The notes beneath the pieces are model-generated. The model searched no databases. It saw only the letters and a list, made by a program, of their open reading frames with translations, and had not been told where the DNA came from. Positions 50,754-58,992 of a stretch of 64,000 nt of DNA are shown piece after piece. The stretch lies in assembly GCF_014647875.1 (NCBI RefSeq), contig NZ_BMQA01000009.1, positions 248,001 through 312,000 on the forward strand, read 5' to 3'. Position numbers and translations under genes: made by a program. Within the stretch, counting starts at the first letter, position 1; every line of letters begins with the position of its first letter. Source of the stretch: Streptomyces brasiliensis (lineage in GTDB: Bacteria > Actinomycetota > Actinomycetes > Streptomycetales > Streptomycetaceae).

Positions 50754-52339
50754 GGTGTCTCCCCCTGCGCCCCGTCGCCGCTTCCCTTGTCCTTCTCCGC
50801 GCGGTCCTCGGGGTCTTCGGTGAGGGGCGAGGTGTCCCGCGGCAGGCGGAGGGTGAACACCGCGCCGCCCTCGGGGGAGTTGGCCGCGGTGATCTCGCCG
50901 CCGTGGATGTGGGCGTTCTCCATCGCGATGGACAGGCCGAGGCCGCTGCCGTCGGAGCGCGGGCGGGAGGCGCTGGCCTTGTAGAAGCGGTCGAAGACGT
51001 GCGGCAGGACGTCCTCGGGGATGCCGGGGCCATGGTCCTGTACCTGGATCACCAGCTCGTCTTCCGTCTCGCGCACCGACACCCGCACCGGCGAACCGCC
51101 GTGCTTGAGCGCGTTGCCGATCAGGTTGGCGAGGATGACGTCGAGGCGGCGCGGGTCGAGCCGGGCGTGGATACCGCGCTCGGCGTCCAGATCCACCGCG
51201 TCCAGCCAGGCCCGCGCGTCGATGCACGCGGTGATCTGGTCGGCGATGTCGACGTCGTCCAGGACCAGCCGGGCGGTGCCCGCGTCGAAGCGGGTGACCT
51301 CCATCAGGTTCTCGACCAGATTGTTCAGCCGCCGGGTCTCGCTGACCACCAGCCGTACCGCCGGCTCGATCATCGGGTCGATGCCGCCGGCCTCCGAGTC
51401 CAGTTCCTCCTCCAGCACCTCCGTCACGGCGGTGATGGCGGTGAGCGGCGTGCGCAGTTCGTGGCTCATGTCCGCGACGAAGCGCCGGGACGCCTCGTCG
51501 CGCGCGGCCATCTCGGCGACCCGCTTCTCCAGTGCCTCGGCCGCGTTGTTGAACGTGCGGGAGAGATCGGCGAGTTCATCCGTGCCGGAGACCCGCAGGC
51601 GCGTGTCCAGCTTGCCCTCGCCCAACCGGCTGGCGGCGACACCGAGGCGGTGCACCGGCTTCAGTACGGTCGTCGCGGCGGCCTGCGCGAGCAGCGCCGA
51701 GCCGATCAGCGCCAGCCCCGTGGCGATGCCGAGCGACCAGGCGAGCGAGTTGAGGTCCTTCGCCTCCGGCTCGAGCGACTTCATCATGTAGCCGGTCGGA
51801 CCGCCGCCGATCACCTTCGTGCCGGCCACCAGATACGGCGTGCCGTGGTCGACGATCCGCTGCCAGTACAGGTGGTACGGCGACTTGTTGCCATCGGTGA
51901 CGTCCTGCTGCCTGATCACGGCGGCGCGCAGCGTCTTCGGCACGTCCTCCAGCTCGAAGCCGTTCAGGCCGCCCGAATTGCCGTACACCGTCCGGCCGGT
52001 GGCGTCCTCGGCGACCAGCAGGACGCTGAAGCGCTGGCTGCTGCTGGCCATCTGGCCCGCGGTGCGCTGGAGTTCGTCCTGGGTGGGGTGCGCCGGGAGG
52101 GAGCCCGCGCGGTTGTGCATCTCCTGCCGGAAGTCGCGCAGCACCGCCTCCTGGGTGCGGGTGAGCACGGCCTCCCGGTTCAGCCAGTACGCGATGCCCG
52201 ACGCCGACACGGCGGCGGTCAGCGCCACCAGACCGAAGACCACGACCAGCCGCAGCCGCAGGCTCGTGAACCGCAGCCGCGACAGAGCTCCCTTGCGACC
52301 CGCGGCCCAGCCGCGGACCCCGCCTTGCTGGTCCGTCAC
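50750..52339 (-). CDS. afsQ2: AfsQ2 sensor histidine kinase
   Basis: This 529-residue protein starts at GTG 52339, overlapping the afsQ1 stop. The order is: TM1 (about 29-52), an extracytoplasmic sensor of about 140 residues, TM2 (about 200-222), HAMP (LKPVHRLGVAASRLGEGKLDTRL), HisKA with FVADMSHELRTPLTAI (phospho-His), and HATPase_c (DVILANLIGNALKHG, QDHGPGIP, DGSGLGLSIA). The kinase phosphorylates AfsQ1, and in S. coelicolor the pair links nitrogen/glutamate nutrition to antibiotic production. Confidence 0.93.
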   Translation of the reverse strand: MTDQQGGVRGWAAGRKGALSRLRFTSLRLRLVVVFGLVALTAAVSASGIAYWLNREAVLTRTQEAVLRDFRQEMHNRAGSLPAHPTQDELQRTAGQMASSSQRFSVLLVAEDATGRTVYGNSGGLNGFELEDVPKTLRAAVIRQQDVTDGNKSPYHLYWQRIVDHGTPYLVAGTKVIGGGPTGYMMKSLEPEAKDLNSLAWSLGIATGLALIGSALLAQAAATTVLKPVHRLGVAASRLGEGKLDTRLRVSGTDELADLSRTFNNAAEALEKRVAEMAARDEASRRFVADMSHELRTPLTAITAVTEVLEEELDSEAGGIDPMIEPAVRLVVSETRRLNNLVENLMEVTRFDAGTARLVLDDVDIADQITACIDARAWLDAVDLDAERGIHARLDPRRLDVILANLIGNALKHGGSPVRVSVRETEDELVIQVQDHGPGIPEDVLPHVFDRFYKASASRPRSDGSGLGLSIAMENAHIHGGEITAANSPEGGAVFTLRLPRDTSPLTEDPEDRAEKDKGSGDGAQGETP

Positions 52340-53013
52340 TGAGGAGCGTCCAGGCGGTAGCCGACTCCACGGACGGTACGGATCAGGGTCGGCGACGACG
52401 GCACGTCCTCCACCTTGGCGCGCAGCCGCTGGACACAGGCGTCCACGAGCCGCGAGTCGCCCAGGTAGTCGTGCTCCCACACCAGCCGCAGCAACTGCTG
52501 ACGGGACAGCGCCTGACCGGGCCGCCGGCTCAGTTCGAGCAGCAGCCGCAGCTCGGTCGGGGTCAGCTGGAGGTCCTCGCCGTTCTTCGTCACGGTCATC
52601 GCGGACCGGTCGATGACGAGGCTGCCGAACGTCGCCGAGTCGCTGGCCTCCCGCTCGCCGCGCCGCAGTACGGCCCGGATCCGGGCGTCCAGCACCCGGC
52701 CCTGGACAGGCTTGACGACATAGTCGTCGGCGCCGGACTCCAGCCCGACCACCACGTCGATGTCGTCGCTGCGCGCGGTCAGCAGGATGATCGGCAGCTG
52801 GTCCGTACGCCGGATGCGCCGGCACACCTCGAACCCGTCGATGCCGGGCAGCATCACGTCCAGCACGATGAGGTCGGGCCGCTGCTCGCGCAGCAGCTTC
52901 AGACCGTCCTCGCCGGTGGCAGCGGTGGCAACCCGGTGCCCCTGGCGCGTCAGTGAGAGCTCCAGGGCCGTACGGATGGCGTCGTCGTCCTCGATCAGCA
53001 ACAGGGAAGGCAC
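52336..53013 (-). CDS. afsQ1: AfsQ1 response regulator (OmpR/PhoB type)
   Basis: This 225-residue protein (GTG 53013, as in S. coelicolor AfsQ1; ATG 53022 is also possible) has a receiver domain with LLIEDDD and the phospho-acceptor Asp52 in LIVLDVMLPGIDGFEV, and Lys at DDYVVKPVQG. A winged helix DNA-binding domain has LQLTPTELRLLLELSRRPGQALSRQQLLRLVWEHDYLGDSRLVDACVQRLRAKVE. It controls sigQ and secondary metabolism. The sequence is nearly the same as I recall for S. coelicolor. Confidence 0.95.
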   Translation of the reverse strand: MPSLLLIEDDDAIRTALELSLTRQGHRVATAATGEDGLKLLREQRPDLIVLDVMLPGIDGFEVCRRIRRTDQLPIILLTARSDDIDVVVGLESGADDYVVKPVQGRVLDARIRAVLRRGEREASDSATFGSLVIDRSAMTVTKNGEDLQLTPTELRLLLELSRRPGQALSRQQLLRLVWEHDYLGDSRLVDACVQRLRAKVEDVPSSPTLIRTVRGVGYRLDAPQ

Positions 53014-53060
53014 GGGGCTCATTCTGGCCCATGGCCGGGCGGGTTTCGACACCTGTACGT

Positions 53061-53074
53061 CTACGTACACGTAG
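53061..53074. promoter_or_regulatory. 14-bp palindrome upstream of afsQ1
   Basis: CTACGT-AC-ACGTAG (53061-53074) is a perfect inverted repeat 48 bases before the afsQ1 GTG. It differs from both the AfsQ1 box and the nucleoside palindrome. It may be an operator in the afsQ1-sigQ intergenic region. Confidence 0.4.
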
Positions 53075-53120
53075 CGCTCTTCTCCGTGACCGGCCTGTGG
53101 CGTACGTACGGCCGGCCCCT

Positions 53121-53136
53121 GTGACAGGTCTGTGAC
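53121..53136. promoter_or_regulatory. AfsQ1-binding box GTGAC-N6-GTGAC
   Basis: GTGAC (53121-53125), six bases AGGTCT, GTGAC (53132-53136) matches exactly the published AfsQ1 consensus GTnAC-n6-GTnAC. It lies between afsQ1 (minus) and sigQ (plus), 98 bases before the sigQ ATG. In S. coelicolor the sigQ promoter is a direct AfsQ1 target. Confidence 0.85.
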
Positions 53137-53233
53137 AGACGGCGGACACGGTCATGAAGTGTCCCCGGCAAGCTTTTCACCACAGGCAAGGAAGCGAGCC
53201 GGACACCGGCAAGTCCACGACGGGGGGCGCGAG

Positions 53234-53995
53234 ATGAACACGCTGCACGGCATGAGCACCAGCGCAGTGATCACGCGCCTGCACGACGTCACCAGGAGTT
53301 CCGAGAAGTCCGGCGCTGATGGGGGTTCCGCCCGCGGGAGCGTGTTCGAGCGTGGGGGAGGTCGGGGGTGCGCTCGCGGCACCGGGCGTCAGCACGCCAC
53401 GTACATGACGGTGGTCGACGCTCTTCCAGGGGGAAGCGCGTACAGGGAGGACACGGGGGAGCGCCGTTCGCTGACGGAGGCCGAGTTCACCGCTTACGTC
53501 CAGGAGCGCCGCGCCTCCCTGTACGCAACCGCCTACCACCTGACCGGCGACCGCTTCGAGGCCGAGGACCTGCTGCAGAGCGCGCTGTTCTCGACGTACA
53601 GGGCGTGGGACCGCATCAGCGACAAGGCGGCCGTCGGCGGGTACCTCCGCCGCACCATGACGAACCTGCACATCAGCGCCTGGCGGCGCCGCAAGCTCAA
53701 CGAGTACCCGACCGAGGAACTTCCGGAGACGCCCGGCGACACGGACGCGATGCGCGGCACCGAACTGCGCGCGGTCCTGTGGCAGGCGCTGGCCCGGCTG
53801 CCCGAACTCCAGCGCACCATGCTGGTCCTGCGCTACTACGAGGGCCGTACGGACCCGGAGATCGCGGACATCCTCGGTATCAGTGTCGGCACGGTGAAGT
53901 CCAGCATCTGGCGCTCGCTGCGCCGGCTGCGCGAGGACGAGGTCCTCAGCTTCGGCCGTGACGAGGAGGACGCCTTCGGCGAACTCGTCGCCTGA
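53234..53995 (+). CDS. sigQ: SigQ, SigE-type ECF sigma factor under AfsQ1 control
   Basis: This 253-residue protein starts MNTLHGMSTSAVITRLHDVT (ATG 53234). The N-terminal 80 residues include a low-complexity insert (GADGGSARGSVFERGGG). Sigma region 2 is FTAYVQERRASLYATAYHLTGDRFEAEDLLQSALFSTYRAWDRI and GYLRRTMTNLHISAWRRR; region 4 is LARLPELQRTMLVLRYYEGRTDPEIADILGISVGTVKSSIWRSLRRLRE. Position divergent from afsQ1 with an AfsQ1 box supports the name. In S. coelicolor it influences antibiotic production. Confidence 0.88.
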   Translation: MNTLHGMSTSAVITRLHDVTRSSEKSGADGGSARGSVFERGGGRGCARGTGRQHATYMTVVDALPGGSAYREDTGERRSLTEAEFTAYVQERRASLYATAYHLTGDRFEAEDLLQSALFSTYRAWDRISDKAAVGGYLRRTMTNLHISAWRRRKLNEYPTEELPETPGDTDAMRGTELRAVLWQALARLPELQRTMLVLRYYEGRTDPEIADILGISVGTVKSSIWRSLRRLREDEVLSFGRDEEDAFGELVA

Positions 53996-54102
53996 GGGCT
54001 GGGGGGAGACCCGGAGGAACAACGGGGGAGTGCGGGGTCCGGGGGGACCGACGGGGGACCGCACGGGGGAGCTTCGCCACGGGGGAAACGGGGCGGAGCG
54101 CG

Positions 54103-54143
54103 GAACGGGACTGGAGGGCCGGGGGGTCCGTCCAGTCCCGTTC
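54103..54143. terminator. Hairpin terminator between sigQ and the kinase-like gene
   Basis: A perfect 13-bp stem, GAACGGGACTGGA (54103-54115) and TCCAGTCCCGTTC (54131-54143), has a 15-base loop. It lies between convergent genes, 18 bases from the end of the minus-strand gene. Confidence 0.72.
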
Positions 54144-54160
54144 TCGTGCGTGTGCGGCGC

Positions 54161-54802
54161 CTACGCCGGCGTCTGCGTCCTGCGGTGCCCCTGCCGACCC
54201 ACCGCAGCCCCAGCGAGCCGGCCCAGCGCCTCGTCCAGGTCGCAGGGATGTGCGCCCAGCGACACCTGGCGGGCGACGATCGACCGCTCCGCGCGCATCA
54301 GCCGCCAGCCGCGACGCAGCAGGAACGGCACCGACTTGCGGCCCTCCTTCAGGTCGCGCAGGAAGCGGCGCCGGAAGGTGGTGACCGGGCCGCGGCTCAG
54401 ACACAGCGCGTCGGCCAGCACACCGAGTTCACGGCAGCGCGTCACGATCTCGGCGGCGAAGATGCCCTCCGCGACGAACAGCGGCGTACGCCCGATGTGC
54501 AGCGTCTCCTCGCCGGTGCGGGCGCTCAGTGCGATGTCGTACACCGGCACGGGCGTCGACCCCGTGGCACACAGCCGGGTGATGGCCTCGACCGCGACGT
54601 CCGCGTCCCAGGACGCGGGATGGTCCCAGTCGATGTCCGAATTCCCCGCCACCAGCGGCAGCGTCGGGTCGTCGCCCTCCTTGTAGAAGTCGTCGAGACG
54701 CAGGACGGGCAGCCCGCAACGGGCGGCGACGAGTGACTTGCCCGAGCCCGAGGGGCCGCACAGCAGTACGACACGGGCGGGGGACGGGGGATGAAGGCTC
54801 AC
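54161..54802 (-). CDS. P-loop kinase of the uridine kinase family
   Basis: This 213-residue protein (GTG 54802) has Walker A VVLLCGPSGSGKSLVAARCG, the uridine-kinase DD motif LRLDDFYKEGDDPTL, WDHPASWDADVAVEAI and VFVAEGIFAAEIV. The substrate could be uridine, pantothenate or another small molecule; close similarity to uridine kinases makes nucleosides the first guess, which would fit the salvage genes around it. No promoter motif of the nucleoside type precedes it. Confidence 0.78.
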   Translation of the reverse strand: MSLHPPSPARVVLLCGPSGSGKSLVAARCGLPVLRLDDFYKEGDDPTLPLVAGNSDIDWDHPASWDADVAVEAITRLCATGSTPVPVYDIALSARTGEETLHIGRTPLFVAEGIFAAEIVTRCRELGVLADALCLSRGPVTTFRRRFLRDLKEGRKSVPFLLRRGWRLMRAERSIVARQVSLGAHPCDLDEALGRLAGAAVGRQGHRRTQTPA

Positions 54803-54929
54803 GGAACACCAGTTTGACGCATGGTGCGCCTCGTGCCGACCCCGCGGGTCGGCTTTGGAGCGCGCGTCACACCTCAACTACCCTTCGTGTCGTCACAATC
54901 ACCCTGCGCACCAGAAGGTGGCACCACCA

Positions 54930-55334
54930 ATGGCCCGACACGCGTCCCCTGTCAACTCCACTGCCCGGCGCGCCCTGTTCGCCCTCGCTACCGCCGGAGC
55001 GGCCCTGGGCGCGGGCGCGGCGACGGCCTCCGCGGCGGACGCGGGCCCGCTCGTCGACGTGCCCCCCCGCTCCGCCTCGCTCGGCGACGTCGATCCACTG
55101 GCGGGCCTGCAGGCCGTCAACGGCTCGCTGCCGTACGCGACGGACGCGCTCCGGTCCCTCAAGCCGAACCCGCTCGCGGGCACGGGCGTCGACCCCCTCG
55201 ACAACGGCATCGGCACCCAGGTCGCCGACTTCAAGCCGGTGACGTCCCGGGCGCTGACCGCTCCGATCGCCGAGGCCCAGTCGCTGGGCGGCCTGCCCGT
55301 GGTCGGGCCGCTCCTCGGAACGCTGGGCCACTGA
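54930..55334 (+). CDS. Small secreted protein
   Basis: This 134-residue protein (ATG 54930 after AGAAGG) has a signal peptide (STARRALFALATAGAALGAGAATASA, cleavage after ASA) and an Ala/Leu/Pro-rich mature part: DPLAGLQAVNGSLPYATDALRSLKPNPL, LDNGIGTQVADFKPV and ends GGLPVVGPLLGTLGH. It shares this LxGLPVxGLLG-type end with the 48661 protein, though overall similarity is low. No known enzyme motif; likely exported to the wall or medium. Confidence 0.75.
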   Translation: MARHASPVNSTARRALFALATAGAALGAGAATASAADAGPLVDVPPRSASLGDVDPLAGLQAVNGSLPYATDALRSLKPNPLAGTGVDPLDNGIGTQVADFKPVTSRALTAPIAEAQSLGGLPVVGPLLGTLGH

Positions 55335-55448
55335 AGCGCCCCGCGGAGGCGCGGGACCAGGGTCGATATGCGGCTCCGCCGCGCGGGCGCGACCAGCCGC
55401 ACACGACCCGCAGCCGGCGGAAGACGGCAGTTCCCCGCCGAGCCCCCG

Positions 55449-56357
55449 TCAGTAAGAAGAACCCGACGCGCCCAGGGAACCCGTCGGGTGCCACACCGTC
55501 TTCGTCTCCAGGAACGCGGTCATCCGCTCGGTGCCCGGAGTCGCCGACCAGTTGTCCACAGCCTGTGGACGAAGGGTGCGCTTCAGATTGTCGGCCGCCG
55601 AAATCTCCAGCTCCTTCGCCAGCACCTCGCCCGCGCCCGCGAGATCGATCGCGTTGACGTCCTGGTGCGCGGCCAGCGGCGCCGCGATCTCCGCCGTACG
55701 GCCGGACAGGACGTTGACGACACCGCCGGGCAGGTCGGAGGTGGCCAGCACCTCGCCCAGGGAGAGGGCGGGGAGCGGGGACCGCTCGGACGCCACGACC
55801 ACGGCCGTGTTGCCCGTCGCGATCACCGGGGCGATCACCGAGACCAGGCCGAGGAACGACGACTCCTGGGGGGCCAGGACCGCGACCACGCCCGTCGGCT
55901 CGGGCGAGGAGAGGTTGAAGAACGGGCCCGCGACCGGGTTCCCGCCCCCCACGACCTGGGCGATCTTGTCCGTCCAGCCCGCGTACCAGACCCAGCGGTC
56001 GATCGCCGCGTCGACCTGGGCGGCGGCCTTGGACTTGGACAGGCCTTCCGCGTCGGCCACTTCGCGCACGAACTGCTCGCGACGGCCCTCGAGCATCTCC
56101 GCGATGCGGTAGAGGATCTGCCCCCGGTTGTACGCCGTTGCGCCAGACCAGCCGCCGAACGCCTTGCGTGCGGCCACCACCGCGTCACGGGCGTCCTTAC
56201 GGGAGGAGAGGGGCGCGTTCGCCAGCCACTTGCCCTTCGAGTCCGTCACCTCGTACACCCGGCCGCTCTCGGAACGCGGGAACTTGCCGCCCACGTACAG
56301 CTTGTAGGTCTTGAAGACGGAAAGTCGCTCGTCGATCTTCTCGGACTTGTCAGACAT
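55449..56357 (-). CDS. Aldehyde dehydrogenase-like protein lacking the catalytic domain
   Basis: This 302-residue protein keeps the ALDH N-terminal coenzyme domain (KLYVGGKFPRSESGRVYEV, VVAARKAFGGWSGATAYNRGQIL, PEPTGVVAVLAPQESSFLGLVS, VASERSPLPALSLGEVLATSDLPGGVVNVLSG) and then goes straight to the typical C-terminal end MTAFLETKTVWHPTG. The catalytic Cys loop (GQxCxA) and the ELGGK Glu are missing. It starts at ATG 56357, 8 bases inside the full ALDH gene, and is the third gene of the deoC operon. It may be a regulatory partner; a reading error is unlikely since the frame is clean. Confidence 0.82.
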   Translation of the reverse strand: MSDKSEKIDERLSVFKTYKLYVGGKFPRSESGRVYEVTDSKGKWLANAPLSSRKDARDAVVAARKAFGGWSGATAYNRGQILYRIAEMLEGRREQFVREVADAEGLSKSKAAAQVDAAIDRWVWYAGWTDKIAQVVGGGNPVAGPFFNLSSPEPTGVVAVLAPQESSFLGLVSVIAPVIATGNTAVVVASERSPLPALSLGEVLATSDLPGGVVNVLSGRTAEIAAPLAAHQDVNAIDLAGAGEVLAKELEISAADNLKRTLRPQAVDNWSATPGTERMTAFLETKTVWHPTGSLGASGSSY

Positions 56358-57786
56358 CGAGGTACGCCTCCAGGCCGTGGCGGCCGCCCTCGCGGCCGAA
56401 GCCCGACTCCTTGTAGCCGCCGAAGGGCGAGGTCGGGTCGAACTTGTTGAACGTGTTGGACCAGACGACACCGGCGCGCAGCTTGTTCGCGACGGCGAGG
56501 ATCCGCGACCCCTTCTCCGTCCAGATGCCCGCCGACAGGCCGTACTGCGTGTTGTTGGCCTTGGCGACGGCCTCCTCCGGGGTGCGGAAGGTCAGCACCG
56601 ACAGCACCGGGCCGAAGATCTCGTCGCGGGCGATGGCGTGAGCCTGGGTGACGTTCGTGAACAGCGTCGGCGCGAACCAGTAGCCGGAGGAGGGGAGTTC
56701 GCAGGCGGGGGACCAGCGCTCGGCACCCTCCGCCTCGCCCTGGTCGGCGAGCGCGGTGATCCGGGCCAGCTGCTCGGCGGAGTTGATCGCGCCGATGTCG
56801 GTGTTCTTGTCGAGCGGGTCGCCCAGGCGAAGGGTGGCGACCCGGCGCTTGAGGGAGTCGAGCAGCTCGTCCTGGATCGACTCCTGCACCAGCAGCCGGG
56901 AGCCCGCGCAGCAGACCTGGCCCTGGTTGAAGAAGATGCCGGTGACGATGCCCTCGACGGCCTGGTCGACGGGGGCGTCGTCGAAGACGATGTTGGCGCC
57001 CTTGCCGCCCAGTTCGAGCGTGAGCTTCTTGCGCGTGCCGGCCACGGTCCGCGCGATCTCCTTGCCCACGGCCGTCGAGCCCGTGAACGCGACCTTGTTC
57101 ACGTCCGGGTGCGCGACGAGCGCGGCGCCCGTGTCGCCGTACCCGGGAAGGATGTTGACGACGCCCTTGGGCAGGCCCGCCTGACGGCAGATGTCCGCGA
57201 AGAACAGGGCGGACAGGGGCGTGGTCTCGGCGGGCTTGAGGACGACCGTGTTGCCGGTCGCCAGCGCCGGGGCGATCTTCCAGGCCAGCATCAGGAGCGG
57301 GAAGTTCCAGGGGATGACCTGGCCCGCGACGCCGAGCGGACGCGGGCTCGCGCCGAAGCCGGCGTGGTCGAGCTTGTCGGCCCAGCCCGCGTAGTAGAAG
57401 AAGTGCGCGGCGACCAGGGGGAGGTCCGCATCGCGGGTCTCCTTGATCGGCTTGCCGTTGTCCAGCGTCTCCAGAACGGCCAGCTCACGGCTGCGCTCCT
57501 GGATGATGCGGGCGATGCGGAACAGGTACTTGGCGCGCTCGGAGCCGGGCAGCGCCGACCACTTCTCGAAGGCCTTGCGGGCCGCCTTCACGGCGCGGTC
57601 CACGTCCTCGGCGCCGGCCTGGGCGACCTCGGACAGCACCTCCTCCGTGCTGGGGGAGACCGTCTTGAAGACCTTGCCGTCGGCCGCCTCGGTGAACTCG
57701 CCGTCGATGAACAGGCCGTAGGACGGAGCGATGTCGACGATCGAGCGGGACTCGGGCGCCGGTGCGTACTCGAATACGGAAGCCAT
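56350..57786 (-). CDS. Aldehyde dehydrogenase
   Basis: This 478-residue protein has all ALDH parts: VIPWNFPLLMLAWKIAPALATGNTVVLKPAE, FTGSTAVGKEIA, Glu258 in LELGGKGANIVF and Cys292 in FNQGQVCCAGSR, plus EIFGPVLSVLTF. It oxidises an aldehyde with NAD(P)+. As second gene after deoC, the acetaldehyde from deoxyribose-5-phosphate cleavage is the probable substrate. ATG 57786 lies 5 bases after the deoC stop. Cytosolic. Confidence 0.92.
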   Translation of the reverse strand: MASVFEYAPAPESRSIVDIAPSYGLFIDGEFTEAADGKVFKTVSPSTEEVLSEVAQAGAEDVDRAVKAARKAFEKWSALPGSERAKYLFRIARIIQERSRELAVLETLDNGKPIKETRDADLPLVAAHFFYYAGWADKLDHAGFGASPRPLGVAGQVIPWNFPLLMLAWKIAPALATGNTVVLKPAETTPLSALFFADICRQAGLPKGVVNILPGYGDTGAALVAHPDVNKVAFTGSTAVGKEIARTVAGTRKKLTLELGGKGANIVFDDAPVDQAVEGIVTGIFFNQGQVCCAGSRLLVQESIQDELLDSLKRRVATLRLGDPLDKNTDIGAINSAEQLARITALADQGEAEGAERWSPACELPSSGYWFAPTLFTNVTQAHAIARDEIFGPVLSVLTFRTPEEAVAKANNTQYGLSAGIWTEKGSRILAVANKLRAGVVWSNTFNKFDPTSPFGGYKESGFGREGGRHGLEAYLDV

Positions 57787-57791
57787 GATGA

Positions 57792-58745
57792 TCAGTCCAC
57801 CGTCACGTAGTCGGGGCCGGAGTAGCGGCCGGTGGCCAGCTTCTGGCGCTGCATCAGCAGGTCGTTCAGGAGCGAGGAGGCGCCGAAGCGGAACCAGTGG
57901 TTGTCCAGCCAGTCCTCGCCCGCGGTCTCGTTGACGAGCACCAGGAACTTGATCGCGTCCTTGCTCGTCCGGATGCCGCCGGCCGGCTTCACGCCGACCT
58001 GGACGCCGGTCTGCGCGCGGAAGTCGCGCACGGCCTCCAGCATGAGGAGGGTGTTGGCGGGCGTCGCGTTGACGGCGACCTTGCCGGTGGAGGTCTTGAT
58101 GAAGTCCGCGCCGGCGAGCATGCCGAGCCAGGAGGCGCGCCGGATGTTGTCGTACGTCGACAGCTCGCCGGTCTCGAAGATCACCTTGAGGCGGGCGCCG
58201 CCGCAGGCCTCCTTCACGGCGGTGATCTCGTCGTACACCTTGAGGTACCTGCCCGCGAGGAACGCCCCGCGGTCGATGACCATGTCGATCTCGTCGGCGC
58301 CCGCGGCCACGGCCTCGCGCACGTCGGCCAGTTTCACGTCGAGCGCGGTGCGGCCGGCCGGGAAGGCGGTGGCGACGGAGGCGACCTTCACGTCGGAACC
58401 GGCGACGGCCTCCTTCGCGACGGTCACCATGTCGGGGTAGACACAGACGGCCGCGGTCATGGGGGTCGTACGGTCCGTCGGGTCCGGGTGGACCGCCTTG
58501 GCGCCGAGCGCCCGGACCTTGCCCGGGGTGTCCGCGCCTTCCAGCGTCGTCAGGTCGACCATCGAGATGGCGAGGTCGATGGCGTACGCCTTCGCGGTGG
58601 TCTTGATGGAACGGGTGCCGAGCGAGGCGGCGCGCGCCTCCAGGCCGACCGCGTCGACGCCGGGCAGCCCGTGGAGGAAGCGGCGCAGCGTGCTGTCGGA
58701 CGCGGTGACGTCTGAGAGCGAGTGTGCGGGTGCAGTGGTGGGCAT
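57792..58745 (-). CDS. deoC: Deoxyribose-phosphate aldolase
   Basis: This 317-residue protein splits 2-deoxyribose-5-phosphate into glyceraldehyde-3-phosphate and acetaldehyde. The TIM barrel shows VCVYPDMVTVAKEAV, VASVATAFPAGRTALDVKLADVREAVAAGADEIDMVIDRG, LKVIFETGELSTYDNI, ADFIKTSTGK (Schiff-base Lys) and VGVKPAGGIRTSKDAI. It is longer than the 250-residue form, with an N-terminal part of the kind seen in actinobacteria. ATG 58745 follows GTGACC; a GTG 9 bases upstream is also possible. The palindrome at 58765 controls the operon. Confidence 0.94.
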   Translation of the reverse strand: MPTTAPAHSLSDVTASDSTLRRFLHGLPGVDAVGLEARAASLGTRSIKTTAKAYAIDLAISMVDLTTLEGADTPGKVRALGAKAVHPDPTDRTTPMTAAVCVYPDMVTVAKEAVAGSDVKVASVATAFPAGRTALDVKLADVREAVAAGADEIDMVIDRGAFLAGRYLKVYDEITAVKEACGGARLKVIFETGELSTYDNIRRASWLGMLAGADFIKTSTGKVAVNATPANTLLMLEAVRDFRAQTGVQVGVKPAGGIRTSKDAIKFLVLVNETAGEDWLDNHWFRFGASSLLNDLLMQRQKLATGRYSGPDYVTVD

Positions 58746-58764
58746 GGTCACCAGGCGAGCATAT

Positions 58765-58776
58765 CTACGCGCGTAG
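58765..58776. promoter_or_regulatory. Nucleoside-regulon palindrome, site 5 (perfect CTACGCGCGTAG)
   Basis: The perfect 12-mer lies 20 bases before the deoC ATG (minus strand), in ATATCTACGCGCGTAGCGG. With sites 1-4 it links deoC and the aldehyde dehydrogenases to nucleoside uptake. Confidence 0.78.
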
Positions 58777-58992
58777 CGGCTGTACAGCCCCGGGACCGGT
58801 TCTCGGGCGGCGCCGGGGAGCCGGCCGACCTCAGGGGTGCGAGGAACGGCGCGACCAGCCGGACACGGCCCGCACGCGTACACAGGGGAGCCCCCCACGG
58901 TGTTCGGGCGGTCCTTCACGGCGCTGAGCTGTTCCCCACAGCGGTCTGGGCGACTCGGCCGGGCGCCGCAGGCATACGGCAGAATCGGCAGC

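Noticed and set aside
49487..52342. A 951-codon plus-strand frame opposite vanZ and afsQ2
   Set aside because: Antisense shadow of the afsQ genes; low-complexity and no domain.
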